Shown here: positions 35,871 to 44,707 of the stretch, piece after piece
How positions within the stretch are numbered: the stretch's first letter is position 1
How the letters are laid out: each line of letters opens with the position of its first letter
NCBI GenBank assembly: GCA_938015295.1
Contig: CALLQB010000010.1
Location: 26,544-90,543, forward strand
Direction: 5' to 3'
Length of the DNA stretch: 64,000 nucleotides
Source of the DNA: an uncultured Acidimicrobiales bacterium
GTDB taxonomy: Bacteria; Actinomycetota; Acidimicrobiia; Acidimicrobiales; SHLQ01
The notes under the pieces: model-generated
What the model was told of the DNA's origin: nothing
Databases searched by the model: none
The model's input: the letters and a program-made list of their open reading frames with translations, nothing else
Translations under genes and position numbers: made by a program

Positions 35871-35937
35871 AACCTACTAAGACCCCCCGACAGCGACGGA
35901 GCCGAGCAACCGCCATCGCCGGCCCGACGCCATTGGC

Positions 35938-37605
35938 TTATTCGATGCCAACGTAGAACGGGTAGAGCGGCTGTCCGCCAACGTGTGCTTCGACCTCGAT
36001 ATCGGGATGGTTCGCCTCAAGCCACGCTTGGATGGCGACAACATCGGCCTCGGTCGAATCGGCTCCAGCGATAAGTGTCACGATTTCGTGAGTGTCATCG
36101 ATCAGATCGGCGAGCAACCCAGTGGTTGCTTCGATCATCGTCGCGGCGATCGACCGAATCCCCGAAGGCCCGATGCCGATGAAGTCCCCGGTGGTGACCG
36201 GTCCAACATCGGTTGTCGAGTCGCGGACTGCCTGGGTGATCTCGCCGGCTGTCACCGCATCGCAAGCCTCGGCCATACCCTCGACGTTCTCCTCCGCGGT
36301 GGCTTCAGGGTCATAGGCGAGCAGCGAGGCAAATCCTTCGGCGATGCTGCGGGTCGGCAAGACTCTGACGGTCTTGGTTTCCGATTGCTCGTCGACCTGC
36401 TGGGCAACAGGAATAATGTTCTTGTTGTTGGGAAGAATAACCACTTCAGATGCCGCAACTGCTTCGACTGCGGCCAGCAAGTCGGCTGTCGACGGGTTCA
36501 TTGTCTGGCCACCAACGACCAGCTTGGCGACACCAAGCGACCGGAAGATATTGACTACGCCATCGCCGACTGCCACAGCGACCACCGCCGAGGTTCGGCC
36601 GTCGGCCGGAACAGAAGATTGCCCCATGGCTTCCTGGACCCAAGCATTTTCCTCGAGCTCTTCGAGTAGATCGGTGACCCGGATGCCGTGCGGTCGGCCG
36701 ACCGCGATACCGGCCTCGATAGCTGCGCCGATGTCGTCGCAGTGCACATGACAGTTCCAGAGGCCTTCGCCACCGACCACGACGATCGAGTCACCAATGC
36801 TGGCCCAAGCCGCCTTGAATTCTTCGATGGTGTCGTCGGGAGCATCGAGGAAAAACATGACTTCATATTTAAGGTCGGCAATCGATTTCTCGCCTGCGTC
36901 GCCCTGCGCAGGCGCTGACGAGATCGCCGAGAAGTCGAGTTCCTCGACGACTGCAGGCTCGGGAATTGCCCGACTATCGACCACGTTCAGCATCGCGTCG
37001 AGGAACAACACAAAGCCGCTCCCGCCCGCATCGACGACTCCGGCGTCCTTGAGCACCTGCAGCATCTCGGGAGTTCGCGCAAGCGCGTCGGCGGCGCCGT
37101 CACGTGCCGAGTCGAGCACGGTGACGAGGTCGGTCGATGCCGAAGCGACCGCCGATTCGGCCGCTTCGCGTGCCACCGTCAGAATTGTGCCTTCAACCGG
37201 GTTGCCGACCGCGCCATATGCAGCGGTGGCCGCAGCGGTGAGCGAGGCGGCAAGTTGGCTGCCATCGATGGCGTCGAGGTCGCCGACGTCCGCGACCAGT
37301 CCACGCAGAAGCTGCGAGAGGATGACACCCGAGTTGCCGCGAGCACCCATCAACGAACCTTTGGCGATCGCTCCGCACACGGCCTGCATGTCCTGACCAG
37401 CAGCATCGAGTGCCTCGACGACCGATCGTAAGGTGAGCGCCATGTTGGTGCCGGTATCGCCGTCGGGCACCGGATACACATTGAGCGCGTTGATGGTGGG
37501 CCGGTGCGCGTCGAGCGCTTTGGCAAACACTTGCATCGTCTCGCGCAATTTTGCAGCGTCGAGTAATCCCCCGGAAGTCACGTGCTCAGCGTACCGACCG
37601 GTCAC
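35938..37605 (-). CDS. fakA: Fatty-acid kinase FakA-type (DhaL/DAK2) protein
   Basis: 555 aa. N-terminal DhaL nucleotide-binding domain with Mg-coordinating Asp cluster in INALNVYPVPDGDTGTNMALTL and GSLMGARGNSGVILSQLLRG. A middle domain (VMFFLDAPDDTIEEFKAAW, WNCHVHCDDIGAAIEAGI) and a FakA C-terminal domain (VVILPNNKNIIPVAQQV, VLPTRSIAEGFASLL) follow. In Staphylococcus FakA phosphorylates fatty acids presented by FakB. No fakB/degV gene is adjacent. The true N-terminus may be the GTG at VTSGGLLDA. Confidence 0.9.
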   Translation of the reverse strand: MTGRYAEHVTSGGLLDAAKLRETMQVFAKALDAHRPTINALNVYPVPDGDTGTNMALTLRSVVEALDAAGQDMQAVCGAIAKGSLMGARGNSGVILSQLLRGLVADVGDLDAIDGSQLAASLTAAATAAYGAVGNPVEGTILTVAREAAESAVASASTDLVTVLDSARDGAADALARTPEMLQVLKDAGVVDAGGSGFVLFLDAMLNVVDSRAIPEPAVVEELDFSAISSAPAQGDAGEKSIADLKYEVMFFLDAPDDTIEEFKAAWASIGDSIVVVGGEGLWNCHVHCDDIGAAIEAGIAVGRPHGIRVTDLLEELEENAWVQEAMGQSSVPADGRTSAVVAVAVGDGVVNIFRSLGVAKLVVGGQTMNPSTADLLAAVEAVAASEVVILPNNKNIIPVAQQVDEQSETKTVRVLPTRSIAEGFASLLAYDPEATAEENVEGMAEACDAVTAGEITQAVRDSTTDVGPVTTGDFIGIGPSGIRSIAATMIEATTGLLADLIDDTHEIVTLIAGADSTEADVVAIQAWLEANHPDIEVEAHVGGQPLYPFYVGIE

Positions 37606-37737
37606 GTCAGGCTAGAACTCCGGTGAGCTGGTTCTCGCCCGAGGTGGGTACCACTGCTGCGAATGGCTAAGCTGGTCAGCTGTTCGCAATGTGAGTGCCA
37701 CTACTGTCGCACCTTCACGGTCCCGAGGAATGTATCG

Positions 37738-37932
37738 ATGTCAGCTATTTGTGAAATCTGCGGCAAGAAGCCCCAGTTCGGCATGAACGTCAGCCACTCT
37801 CACCGTCGCACCAAGCGCCGCTGGAACCCCAACATCCAGCAGGTTCGCGCCAAGGTCAACGGCGGAACCAAGCGCATGCGCGTGTGCACGGGTTGCCTCA
37901 AGGCCGGCAAGGTCGAAAAAGCGGTTCGCTAG
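37738..37932 (+). CDS. rpmB: 50S ribosomal protein L28, zinc-binding form
   Basis: 64 aa from ATG 37738 ([21 protein letters not shown]); the 25 preceding residues in the track are not L28. CEIC near the start and CTGC near the end form the zinc site of C+ L28. [18 protein letters not shown] is the family core. Divergent from the fakA-type gene, as usual in actinobacteria and firmicutes. Confidence 0.95.
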   Translation: MSAICEICGKKPQFGMNVSHSHRRTKRRWNPNIQQVRAKVNGGTKRMRVCTGCLKAGKVEKAVR

Positions 37933-37935
37933 ATT

Positions 37936-38160
37936 ATGCAGGGCGTCATTAAGTCCTACGATCCAGGAACCGGCGACGGCGTCATTATGTGCGACACCGG
38001 TGACTTCACCGAGTACGACCTCGCAGTAAATGCGCTTGAAGGTTCCGTGTTTCGGATGCTGCGCCAAGGTCAACGCGTCAACTTCTTCGTCGACGAAGAC
38101 GGCCGCGCAACCGGACTCGGTCTCGGCTCCGAAGTCGACTTGGGAACCCCCGACCGCTAG
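37936..38160 (+). CDS. Cold-shock-domain-like small protein
   Basis: 74 aa, starting three bases after rpmB. The N-terminal pattern GVIKSYDPGTGDGVIMCDTG and later LRQGQRVNFFVDEDGRATGLGLG follow a CspA beta-barrel. The RNA-binding motifs are altered: KGFGFI is replaced by GDGVIM, and the VFVH strand by TEYDLA, so the aromatic nucleic-acid-binding face is largely missing. Likely same fold, changed or lost RNA binding. Tight spacing suggests co-transcription with rpmB. Confidence 0.75.
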   Translation: MQGVIKSYDPGTGDGVIMCDTGDFTEYDLAVNALEGSVFRMLRQGQRVNFFVDEDGRATGLGLGSEVDLGTPDR

Positions 38161-38189
38161 TCGGGTTTCGAACAAGGCACCGTGGAGCT

Positions 38190-38223
38190 CGAACAATAAC
38201 GTGGGGTGCGAACAATAACGTGG
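38190..38223 (+). repeat. Direct repeat duplicating the start region of the SDR gene
   Basis: cgaacaataacgtgg occurs at 38190-38204 and 38209-38223 (period 19). The second copy carries the GTG start of the dehydrogenase. The first copy carries a GTG opening a five-codon ORF (GTG GGG TGC GAA CAA TAA) that ends just before the real start. Confidence 0.75.
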
Positions 38224-39008
38224 CGTTCGAGCAGTTCAAGCTTACCGATCACGTCGCGATCGTCACCGCCGCCGGACGCGGCATCGGCGCAGGCATAGCC
38301 ACGACGTTCGCCGAAGCAGGCGCCGATATTGTTATCGCTGCCCGGTCAGCCGAACAACTGGCCGAGACCGCAGCGGCGGTCGAACGGTTCGGACGGCGCT
38401 GCCTGGTAGTACAAGCAAACTTGGCCGAACCAGGAGCCCTCGAAGATCTCGCGGCGGCTGCGGTGGCCGAGTTTGGCCGGATCGACTCGGTCGTCAACAA
38501 CCTTGGCGGCACCTTCCCCGCCGCATTTGCCGATGTCTCACGCGCGAAATTTGAACGAGCGATCTCTTTCAACGTCGGCACAGCCTACGAATTAACCCAA
38601 GCCTCGCTCCCCCATCTGCTCGAGTCACCGAACGGATCGGTCATCAACATCGCGTCGGTCGCCGGCAGTATGGCCGGGCGGGCCATGAGCTCCTATGGCA
38701 CCGCAAAGGCCGCCATGATTTCGCTCACCCGGCAGCTGGCGCAAGAACTTGCGCCCAAGGTTCGCGTGAATGCAATCGCCCCGGGATTTATCGAGACACA
38801 GGCCACCGAACTCGTCACCACCAGCGATGAGATGCGCGAAACCGCGATCAGCAATACGCCGATGAGAAGATTCGGGCTACCGAGCGACATAGGAAATGCC
38901 GCTTTGTACTTGGCATCACCAGCAGCAAGCTTCGTCACCGGAGTACTGCTGCCGGTTCACGGCGGTGCCGAAGGTCCGGTCCTCGACTTCGGAACACCGG
39001 ACCTCTGA
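38220..39008 (+). CDS. Short-chain dehydrogenase/reductase (FabG-like)
   Basis: 262 aa from GTG 38220. NAD(P)-binding TAAGRGIGAGIATTFAEAGA, VNNLGGTF at the NNAG position, catalytic Ser (NIASVAGSMAGR), Tyr and Lys (SSYGTAKAAMISLTRQLAQEL), and the C-terminal SDR signature FVTGVLLPVHGGAEGP. Closest general resemblance is to 7-alpha-hydroxysteroid dehydrogenase or 3-oxoacyl reductase types; substrate cannot be assigned. Stops 10 bases before the convergent pckA stop. Confidence 0.88.
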   Translation: MAFEQFKLTDHVAIVTAAGRGIGAGIATTFAEAGADIVIAARSAEQLAETAAAVERFGRRCLVVQANLAEPGALEDLAAAAVAEFGRIDSVVNNLGGTFPAAFADVSRAKFERAISFNVGTAYELTQASLPHLLESPNGSVINIASVAGSMAGRAMSSYGTAKAAMISLTRQLAQELAPKVRVNAIAPGFIETQATELVTTSDEMRETAISNTPMRRFGLPSDIGNAALYLASPAASFVTGVLLPVHGGAEGPVLDFGTPDL

Positions 39009-39017
39009 CCGGTCGGA

Positions 39018-40670
39018 CTACATAACCGCTTCGATACCCAGCTTGTCGTAGCCGTTCTTGTCGTAGTTGGCCTGGAACATGTCACGCAATGAGGTTGCGA
39101 CCCGGTCGTATTCTTCCGGGTCATCCCAGGTGTTACGAGGGTTCAAGATGTCGGCCGGCACACCGGGGCAGCTCGTGGGCATACTGAGGTTGAAGATGGG
39201 GTGCTCTTGGGTCTCGACATCGTCGAGATCGCCGTTGAGCGCAGCGTTGAGGAGCGCACGGGTGTACTTGAGCGACATACGCTCGCCCTTGCCGTAGGAG
39301 CCACCGCTCCAACCGGTGTTGAGCAACACACAACGGGTCTTGTGTTCGCCCATTCGTTTGGCGAGCAACTCGGCGTAGACCGAGGGCTTCTGAGACATGA
39401 ACGGTGCACCGAAACACGAACTGAACGTAGCTTCGGGCTCGGTAATGCCGACCTCGGTGCCCGCCAGCTTCGAAGTGAACCCGGTAACAAAGTGGTACAT
39501 CACTTCGGACTCATCAAGAATTGACACCGGCGGCAAGACGCCGAACGCGTCGGCGGTGAGAAGCACGATCGTCTGTGGATGTGGGCCTTTCGCTCCCTCG
39601 GCAACGCCAGGGTTGCAGGTGAGCGGGTAGGCAAAACGGGTGTTCTCGGTGACCGAGCCATCGGTGAGGTCGAGATCCTGGGGATCGGTGTCCTGCATCG
39701 CCTTACCCGGAATCGGCGGCACATTTTCGATGAGCGTGCCCTTCATCGACAAAGCGGCTGCGATGACCGGCTCATTTTCTTTGCTGAGATCGATGAGCTT
39801 TGCGTAGCAACCGTCTTCGAAGTTCGAGACACCAGCATCGGTCCAGACATGCTCATCGTCACCAATGAGTTCACGATCAGGGTCGGCAGAGAGCGTGGTT
39901 TTTCCTGTGCCTGAAAGCCCGAACAGGATCGCACTGTCGTCGTCGTCGCCAATATTGGCCGAGCAGTGCATCGACAATTGGCCTTTGGCCGGAAGCACAT
40001 AGTTCATGATGGTGAACATCGTTTTCTTGTTCACACCGCAGTAGTCGGCTTTGCCAAGAACAAGCCCAACGCGCTTCTCGACATCCATAATGACGGCGCG
40101 TTGCGACTTTGTGCCGTCGCGGGCTGGATCACAAACAAACGACGGAACGTTGATCAGGGTCCAGCCAGACTCGGCGCGGTCGGCGTCGTCGCGAACGTTC
40201 TTTGGGAACATGATGTTGCAAAAATACGCGTGCGTCGCATATTCGCCGATGAATCGGTAGGGCTCGGCAAACTCTGGGTCCCAGCCACAAAAGACGTCGG
40301 TTGTATAGAGCGTTCCGGCCTTCGCATTGAGATGGTCGATAACGCGCGGAAGCAACGCGTCGAACGCGGCAGGGTCGAACTGCTGGAAATCAGGCTTCCA
40401 CCAAATCGAGTCGACCACGCCGGGGCGGGCAACAGCGAAGGTGTCCTTGGTTGGCCGCCCGGTGCAGGTTGGGTCGGTGTAGTAGACCAACGGACCATCA
40501 AGACCAAGAGCGGTAGGCATGGCCTTGTGCTCGTCGTTGGGTCCGTCGGGCCGAATCTGTCCCTTGTCGTTGGCGATCGCAGCCTCAAAGAGTTCGTCCT
40601 GAGACAAACCTGAGCGGATGGTTACATCAGAAATCCCAAACTGGGCTTCAAGCTGATCGGCAACTGACAT
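39018..40670 (-). CDS. pckA: ATP-dependent phosphoenolpyruvate carboxykinase
   Basis: 550 aa. Catalyses oxaloacetate + ATP to PEP + CO2 + ADP, the entry to gluconeogenesis. The ATP-type kinase-1a motif GLSGTGKTTLSAD, kinase-2 region LIGDDEHVWTDAGVSNFEDGCYAK, ENTRFAYPL and the C-terminal VLLNTGWSGGSYGKGERM identify the ATP family rather than the GTP-dependent PckG more usual in actinobacteria. Strong SD AAGGAG before the ATG. A small hairpin (gggtcg..cgaccc, 40694-40712) lies just upstream of the SD. Confidence 0.96.
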   Translation of the reverse strand: MSVADQLEAQFGISDVTIRSGLSQDELFEAAIANDKGQIRPDGPNDEHKAMPTALGLDGPLVYYTDPTCTGRPTKDTFAVARPGVVDSIWWKPDFQQFDPAAFDALLPRVIDHLNAKAGTLYTTDVFCGWDPEFAEPYRFIGEYATHAYFCNIMFPKNVRDDADRAESGWTLINVPSFVCDPARDGTKSQRAVIMDVEKRVGLVLGKADYCGVNKKTMFTIMNYVLPAKGQLSMHCSANIGDDDDSAILFGLSGTGKTTLSADPDRELIGDDEHVWTDAGVSNFEDGCYAKLIDLSKENEPVIAAALSMKGTLIENVPPIPGKAMQDTDPQDLDLTDGSVTENTRFAYPLTCNPGVAEGAKGPHPQTIVLLTADAFGVLPPVSILDESEVMYHFVTGFTSKLAGTEVGITEPEATFSSCFGAPFMSQKPSVYAELLAKRMGEHKTRCVLLNTGWSGGSYGKGERMSLKYTRALLNAALNGDLDDVETQEHPIFNLSMPTSCPGVPADILNPRNTWDDPEEYDRVATSLRDMFQANYDKNGYDKLGIEAVM

Positions 40671-40986
40671 TGGCGCTCCTTGGGGGCAACAGCGGGTCGC
40701 GTTTCACGACCCATATGACGCACTTGATCTTCGATTTTTGCGACGAATTCTGATGTTTCCTGTCGGACAATTGAGCCGTGACCCAATACGTGCGGGAGAA
40801 AAATCTCTGAAAACCTACGCCAACGGAGTACTGGCATGAACCGTGCCCGGCGCAGCAGGCACAAAACTGACCATAGAACAACTTCAATACAAGTCAAAGT
40901 ATTCATCGAACATTCAGACAGATTTCACACGAGGTGAACAGTCATCACTCTTGGCCGGATCGAGCCATCGCCGACACATCTCGGCC
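40671..40986. promoter_or_regulatory. Divergent gap between pckA and a membrane-anchored protein gene
   Basis: 316 bases without a convincing gene; the track ORF from 40843 covers the right part, but its first 48 codons look non-coding. It contains the pckA SD, a six-base-pair hairpin close to it (40694-40712) and AT-richer sequence around 40720-40790 and 40880-40930, where promoters would be expected. Confidence 0.45.
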
Positions 40987-41691
40987 ATGGGCGCACTTCT
41001 GCGGACTGGCGCAATACGATGGGTGTCCGATGATCCCAAGTTGCCCCACCCTCTTCGCGAGCTGCCTGAGCTCCCAGATCTCACCGGTGCGCCGATGATT
41101 CTGGCCGAAATGCGAGGCCTTGTTGCTGTTGTCGTCGTCGGCATCCTTATCGCCGTTTTGTTCGTCCGCATCTCTGAATACGGCCAGGATGAAGAGGTTT
41201 CTGCTGCCACAGGGCCAACGACAACCACGTCAACGTCTTCCACCACTAGTACCAGCGCACCTCCGTCGGCCATCGTTAGTGCGCTAAGCGGCGTCCGGAC
41301 TCTCTGTGAATCCGCTACCGAATTCATTGAGGCCTCGAACACCGATATCGAATACCCTGGCAAGACCCAACAGCTCGCCGAAGAGTTCTACGTCAAGGTC
41401 AACGAGTCGGTCGGTGCGCAGGTTCAGCTCGAATTCGACGCCGCTCTTCGGTACTACACCGAGTACAACGACCTTGCCGAACCCTATGTGTACAACGGGC
41501 TCGATATTCTTCGAAGCGACGGCGGACAGCGATGGGCACTCCTTGCCGCTGGTGAACCGCCAGGCGTTGAAGCCACCCGTGCCAACGTCGCCTTCCTTTG
41601 CGACGGTATTGAGATCCCCGAACCGCCGCTCATGAGCACCCGCGAGCTCGATCGGCTCACCGATATTGTTCGCAAAGAGCAGGGAAACTAG
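40987..41691 (+). CDS. Hypothetical single-pass membrane protein with Thr/Ser linker
   Basis: 234 aa from ATG 40987. A cytoplasmic N-terminus of about 40 residues, one membrane helix (GLVAVVVVGILIAVLFV, about 45-62), a Thr/Ser/Pro linker (TGPTTTTSTSSTTSTSAPP) and a helical extracytoplasmic domain with two cysteines (RTLCESATEF and AFLCDGIEI) that may form a disulfide. No recognised family. Thr-rich linkers of this kind are common in exported actinobacterial proteins. Confidence 0.6.
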   Translation: MGALLRTGAIRWVSDDPKLPHPLRELPELPDLTGAPMILAEMRGLVAVVVVGILIAVLFVRISEYGQDEEVSAATGPTTTTSTSSTTSTSAPPSAIVSALSGVRTLCESATEFIEASNTDIEYPGKTQQLAEEFYVKVNESVGAQVQLEFDAALRYYTEYNDLAEPYVYNGLDILRSDGGQRWALLAAGEPPGVEATRANVAFLCDGIEIPEPPLMSTRELDRLTDIVRKEQGN

Positions 41692-41818
41692 CCCGTCCCC
41701 CTGCCGCGGATACCGCTTGAAGCTGGCGGACGCAGACTTGTGCAGATGTTGTGAAGAACCGTCGCAGAGGCTGGTCGCGACCCCTGTTTGGCCCCCTTTT
41801 GCACGTACCCTCAAAGCT

Positions 41819-42301
41819 ATGCCCCATTCCGTCGCAGGCCGCCGTGCCATCTTCGGCCTTTTCCTTTTCGGGTTCGCGCTAAGCGCTACCGTGCTGAGCC
41901 TCTCCGACGCCGCACCCGGAATGGTTCGCCCCCTCAAGGGTGTGGGCATCGCCATTGGCCGAGTCATCGAGCGAGTTCTCAACATCAACGTCGAGCGCGA
42001 GTCCGTGCCCGTCGAGTTCGATCAGCTTGGCCATGCAGTGCTTTGGGGTAGCGGCATGCTCGGCATCGGGTTCGGACTTCGCAAACGAGTCTGGCTTCCC
42101 GTCACCGCGGTAGTCATGGTTGCTATCAGCCTGGGCTTTGAGTTTCTGCAGGGGGCGTACACGTCGAGCCGCACCTTGTCGATCGCCGATGGCTGGGGCA
42201 ACATTGCCGGCATCGCCACCGCGACCGTAATCGTGGCAATCGTTGCGCCGATCTACGACTGGTGGGCGGTGCGGTCGAACCGCTACGCCGGCACCCTCTA
42301 G
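41819..42301 (+). CDS. VanZ-like membrane protein
   Basis: 160 aa from ATG 41819. Four hydrophobic segments. VanZ-family landmarks: FDQLGHAVLWGSGMLGIGF, VAISLGFEFLQGAY and SIADGWGNIAGIATATV. VanZ of the vancomycin operon gives low teicoplanin resistance by an unknown route; most family members, like this one, stand alone without van genes. The track ORF is 51 codons too long at its start. Confidence 0.82.
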   Translation: MPHSVAGRRAIFGLFLFGFALSATVLSLSDAAPGMVRPLKGVGIAIGRVIERVLNINVERESVPVEFDQLGHAVLWGSGMLGIGFGLRKRVWLPVTAVVMVAISLGFEFLQGAYTSSRTLSIADGWGNIAGIATATVIVAIVAPIYDWWAVRSNRYAGTL

Positions 42302-42355
42302 CAGGCCCCTTGCTGCCGGCGGCTACCGCCACAAAGTCGGGTTCGCCAAACGGCG

Positions 42356-42709
42356 TTAACCAAAGTGTGCCGCGAGTGGCGTCTGCATACGGCGAAAGAA
42401 CTGCTCAGCGCCAAGAACCAGGGCCAGCAGCGCTAACGGAGCTACAGGGATAGCCGCCATCGCCAGCAAGGCGTTCACTGTCCAGAGGTACACGATTCCT
42501 GCAGCGATAACAGTAAGTCCCACGAGCGCCACAAGACGCAGGCTACGCAGAAGTCGAACCTCGTTGCGATTGAACCATTCAGAGACCCGATGGCCTTCGA
42601 GCGCGAGCCGGTGCTTGTTTGCGGCGATCAACTCGCGTTCAAGTCCAACAATCAGATCACGAACATCGTTGTCGATCTGTGACTCCTGTGAGTCTGCGCC
42701 CATATCCAA
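42356..42709 (-). CDS. Hypothetical small membrane protein
   Basis: 117 aa. A charged N-terminal helix (1-55, VRDLIVGLERELIAANKHRLALEGHRVSEWF) precedes two membrane segments (about 58-80 and 83-104) and a short basic end. No recognised family. Two ATG codons two residues apart are possible starts. Convergent with the VanZ-like gene, 54 bases between stops. Confidence 0.6.
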   Translation of the reverse strand: MDMGADSQESQIDNDVRDLIVGLERELIAANKHRLALEGHRVSEWFNRNEVRLLRSLRLVALVGLTVIAAGIVYLWTVNALLAMAAIPVAPLALLALVLGAEQFFRRMQTPLAAHFG

Positions 42710-42875
42710 CTCCCTAACTTCCCTACTCCAGATAGCGGCCGCCCAGCCACTGAGCCAACGATTGCGAGTCCTGCAAATCGGGCTGTATAGGCCGAAGGTA
42801 CCAGTAGTCCATCTGAACTAAAAGGGGATGTTTCTGACGACATTTCCCTGCAAGCCCTTGGCACACTGGAGACCA

Positions 42876-43775
42876 ATGATTCGTTTGATTGCTGCCCTTG
42901 TCGTGAGCCTTGCTGTGTTGGCCGGCGCATGCCAATCCGAGGAGGACATCGCACCAACGCGCGAATCCACGCTGCCGACTGTTGCACCAATCGACTCGCT
43001 GCCGCCCTCAGTACGGCGAACCCCCACGACGGCTCCGGTCGATGAGGTCGCCGATCCCACGCCTCGCGGCAACCTCGGACTCGAGCTCGTGAGGAGCTTC
43101 CCGCACGACGCGAATGCGTGGACTCAGGGTTATGTCATCGAAGATGGACGGATCTTTGAAAGCACGGGCGACTGGGAAGCTTCAGAGAGCACCCTGCGAG
43201 AGATCGACCCAATCAGCGGCGAGACCCTTCGCAGCGTGGCCATCGGCGAGCCCTACTTCAGCGAAGGCATCGAGATCGTGGGCGATGAGATCATCATGAT
43301 CACCTGGCAAGACAACACAGCTTTCGTCTTCGACAAAGACACCTTCGAAGTTCAGCGAACCTACACCTACGACGGCGAAGGCTGGGGCCTCTGTCTCGAC
43401 GACGCTACTGGCCCCAACCGCCTTGTGATGTCCGACGGCTCCGCAACACTGACTTTCCGCGACCCGGCGACCTTTGAGATCACCGGCACGCTAGAGGTCG
43501 CGCACAACAATCAAGACGAGTTGCGCCTCAACGAGCTCGAATGTGTCGATGGCTTCGTGTACGCCAACGTGTGGACCACCAACACGATCGTTCGCATCGA
43601 TCTCGCCACGGGCAACATCGTATCCGCCATCGATGCCTCGGTCCTTAAAGATCGAGAGCTTGGCGGGGCCGGCAATATCCTCAACGGCATCGCCTATGAC
43701 GAACGCAAGGGAACCTTTCTACTCACCGGAAAGTTTTGGCCTGCCGTGTTTGAGGTTCGCTTCGTTTCGCAGTGA
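42876..43775 (+). CDS. Glutaminyl-peptide cyclotransferase-like lipoprotein (plant/bacterial QC type)
   Basis: 299 aa from ATG 42876, with GGAG five bases upstream. Signal peptide with lipobox VLAGAC (Cys about residue 20), a Thr/Pro linker, then the beta-propeller QC domain: SFPHDANAWTQGYVIEDGRIFESTGDW, LRSVAIGEPYFSEGIEIVGDEIIMITW, LNELECVDGFVYANVW, ILNGIAYDERKGTFLLTGKFWP. These enzymes turn N-terminal Gln into pyroglutamate. The anchor places it on the outer membrane surface, possibly stabilising exported proteins. Confidence 0.9.
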   Translation: MIRLIAALVVSLAVLAGACQSEEDIAPTRESTLPTVAPIDSLPPSVRRTPTTAPVDEVADPTPRGNLGLELVRSFPHDANAWTQGYVIEDGRIFESTGDWEASESTLREIDPISGETLRSVAIGEPYFSEGIEIVGDEIIMITWQDNTAFVFDKDTFEVQRTYTYDGEGWGLCLDDATGPNRLVMSDGSATLTFRDPATFEITGTLEVAHNNQDELRLNELECVDGFVYANVWTTNTIVRIDLATGNIVSAIDASVLKDRELGGAGNILNGIAYDERKGTFLLTGKFWPAVFEVRFVSQ

Positions 43776-43801
43776 CGCTGCGTGCTGAACTAGCGCTTGT
43801 T

Positions 43802-43942
43802 ATGACCTTCACTCGAGTACTTGCCGTCGCCGCTATTCTCGGGCTGCTGATTCCCGCAGCCCTGCTCGGCGAATGGGTCTTTTTCACTCTTGGGTTAGTC
43901 GGCGTCGGCGCCTTTCTTGTGCCGTTTCTGTCTCGCCGGTAG
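43802..43942 (+). CDS. 46-residue membrane peptide
   Basis: ATG at 43802 encodes MTFTRVLAVAAILGLLIPA, then a second hydrophobic stretch (VFFTLGLVGVGAFLVPFL) and SRR stop: a two-helix hairpin with basic ends. It starts 26 bases after the cyclotransferase gene on the same strand and may belong to its transcript. Too short for the ORF track; function unknown. Confidence 0.5.
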   Translation: MTFTRVLAVAAILGLLIPAALLGEWVFFTLGLVGVGAFLVPFLSRR

Positions 43943-43951
43943 GACGCAGAC

Positions 43952-44707
43952 CTAGGTCCAGTGCTCGGAAATCCCGTAGCTGTGCCCGGCGACGTAGCCG
44001 CCGTCCACCGGCAGGGCCACGCCGGTCACAAACGACGAGTCGTCACTGGCCAAAAAGAATGCAGCGCCCGCAATTTCTGATGCCTCACCGAAGCGACCAA
44101 GCTTGTGCTGGTCACGAATCTTGTCGGCCCATGGCATGTGGTCGACCACCGCGTGGAACATCGGCGTTTGGATGAACCCTGGGCAGATGCAATTGGCCCG
44201 AATGCCGGCCCGCCCATAATCGTTGGCCAAGTTTTTGGTGAGGAGCACAACACCGCCTTTGGCAGCGTTGTAGCTGCTACCGCCTTCACAACCCTCGAGG
44301 CCTTCGACGCTCGCCACCGTAATGATGCTGCCTGAGCGCTGCTCGAGCATCGGACCCAACGCGTATTTTGCCGACAGCATCGTCCCGGTGAGGTTGATGT
44401 CTTGACAACGCTGCCACTCGTCGAGGTCGAGAAGATGTACGGGCCCGCCAGAGGCGACCCCGGCAGCAGTGACCACCGCATCGAGGCGGCCATGTTCGTC
44501 GACGATCCGCTCGACGACTTCGCGTTGGCGGCCTTCGTCCCGCACGTCGAGTTCGACAAATGAGGCACAAGCGCCGTCCACTGGAGCATCGACGACATCG
44601 CTGCCAATCACCACCGCTCCTTCGTCGGTGAACCGCTTCGCGCACGCTGCACCGATTCCTGATGCGGCACCGGTTACGTGCATCACTTTCCCTGCTAACC
44701 GTGTCAT
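43952..44707 (-). CDS. Short-chain dehydrogenase/reductase
   Basis: 251 aa. VTGAASGIGAACAKRFTDEGA nucleotide site, VTAAGVASGGP at the NNAG position, catalytic TVASVEGLEGCEGGSSYNAAKGGVVLLTKNLA (Ser, Tyr and Lys), and C-terminal FVTGVALPVDGGYVAGHSYG. Classical SDR, substrate unknown. Its ATG overlaps the HIT stop (ATGA), so the two are co-translated. Confidence 0.9.
   Translation of the reverse strand: MTRLAGKVMHVTGAASGIGAACAKRFTDEGAVVIGSDVVDAPVDGACASFVELDVRDEGRQREVVERIVDEHGRLDAVVTAAGVASGGPVHLLDLDEWQRCQDINLTGTMLSAKYALGPMLEQRSGSIITVASVEGLEGCEGGSSYNAAKGGVVLLTKNLANDYGRAGIRANCICPGFIQTPMFHAVVDHMPWADKIRDQHKLGRFGEASEIAGAAFFLASDDSSFVTGVALPVDGGYVAGHSYGISEHWT

Noticed and set aside
40694-40712. Hairpin upstream of the pckA SD as a riboswitch
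   Set aside because: Only a six-base-pair stem; no conserved aptamer elements can be seen.
41819-42301. VanZ-like gene as evidence of glycopeptide resistance
   Set aside because: No vanHAX, vanRS or vanY genes nearby; stand-alone VanZ-like proteins are common and unrelated to resistance.
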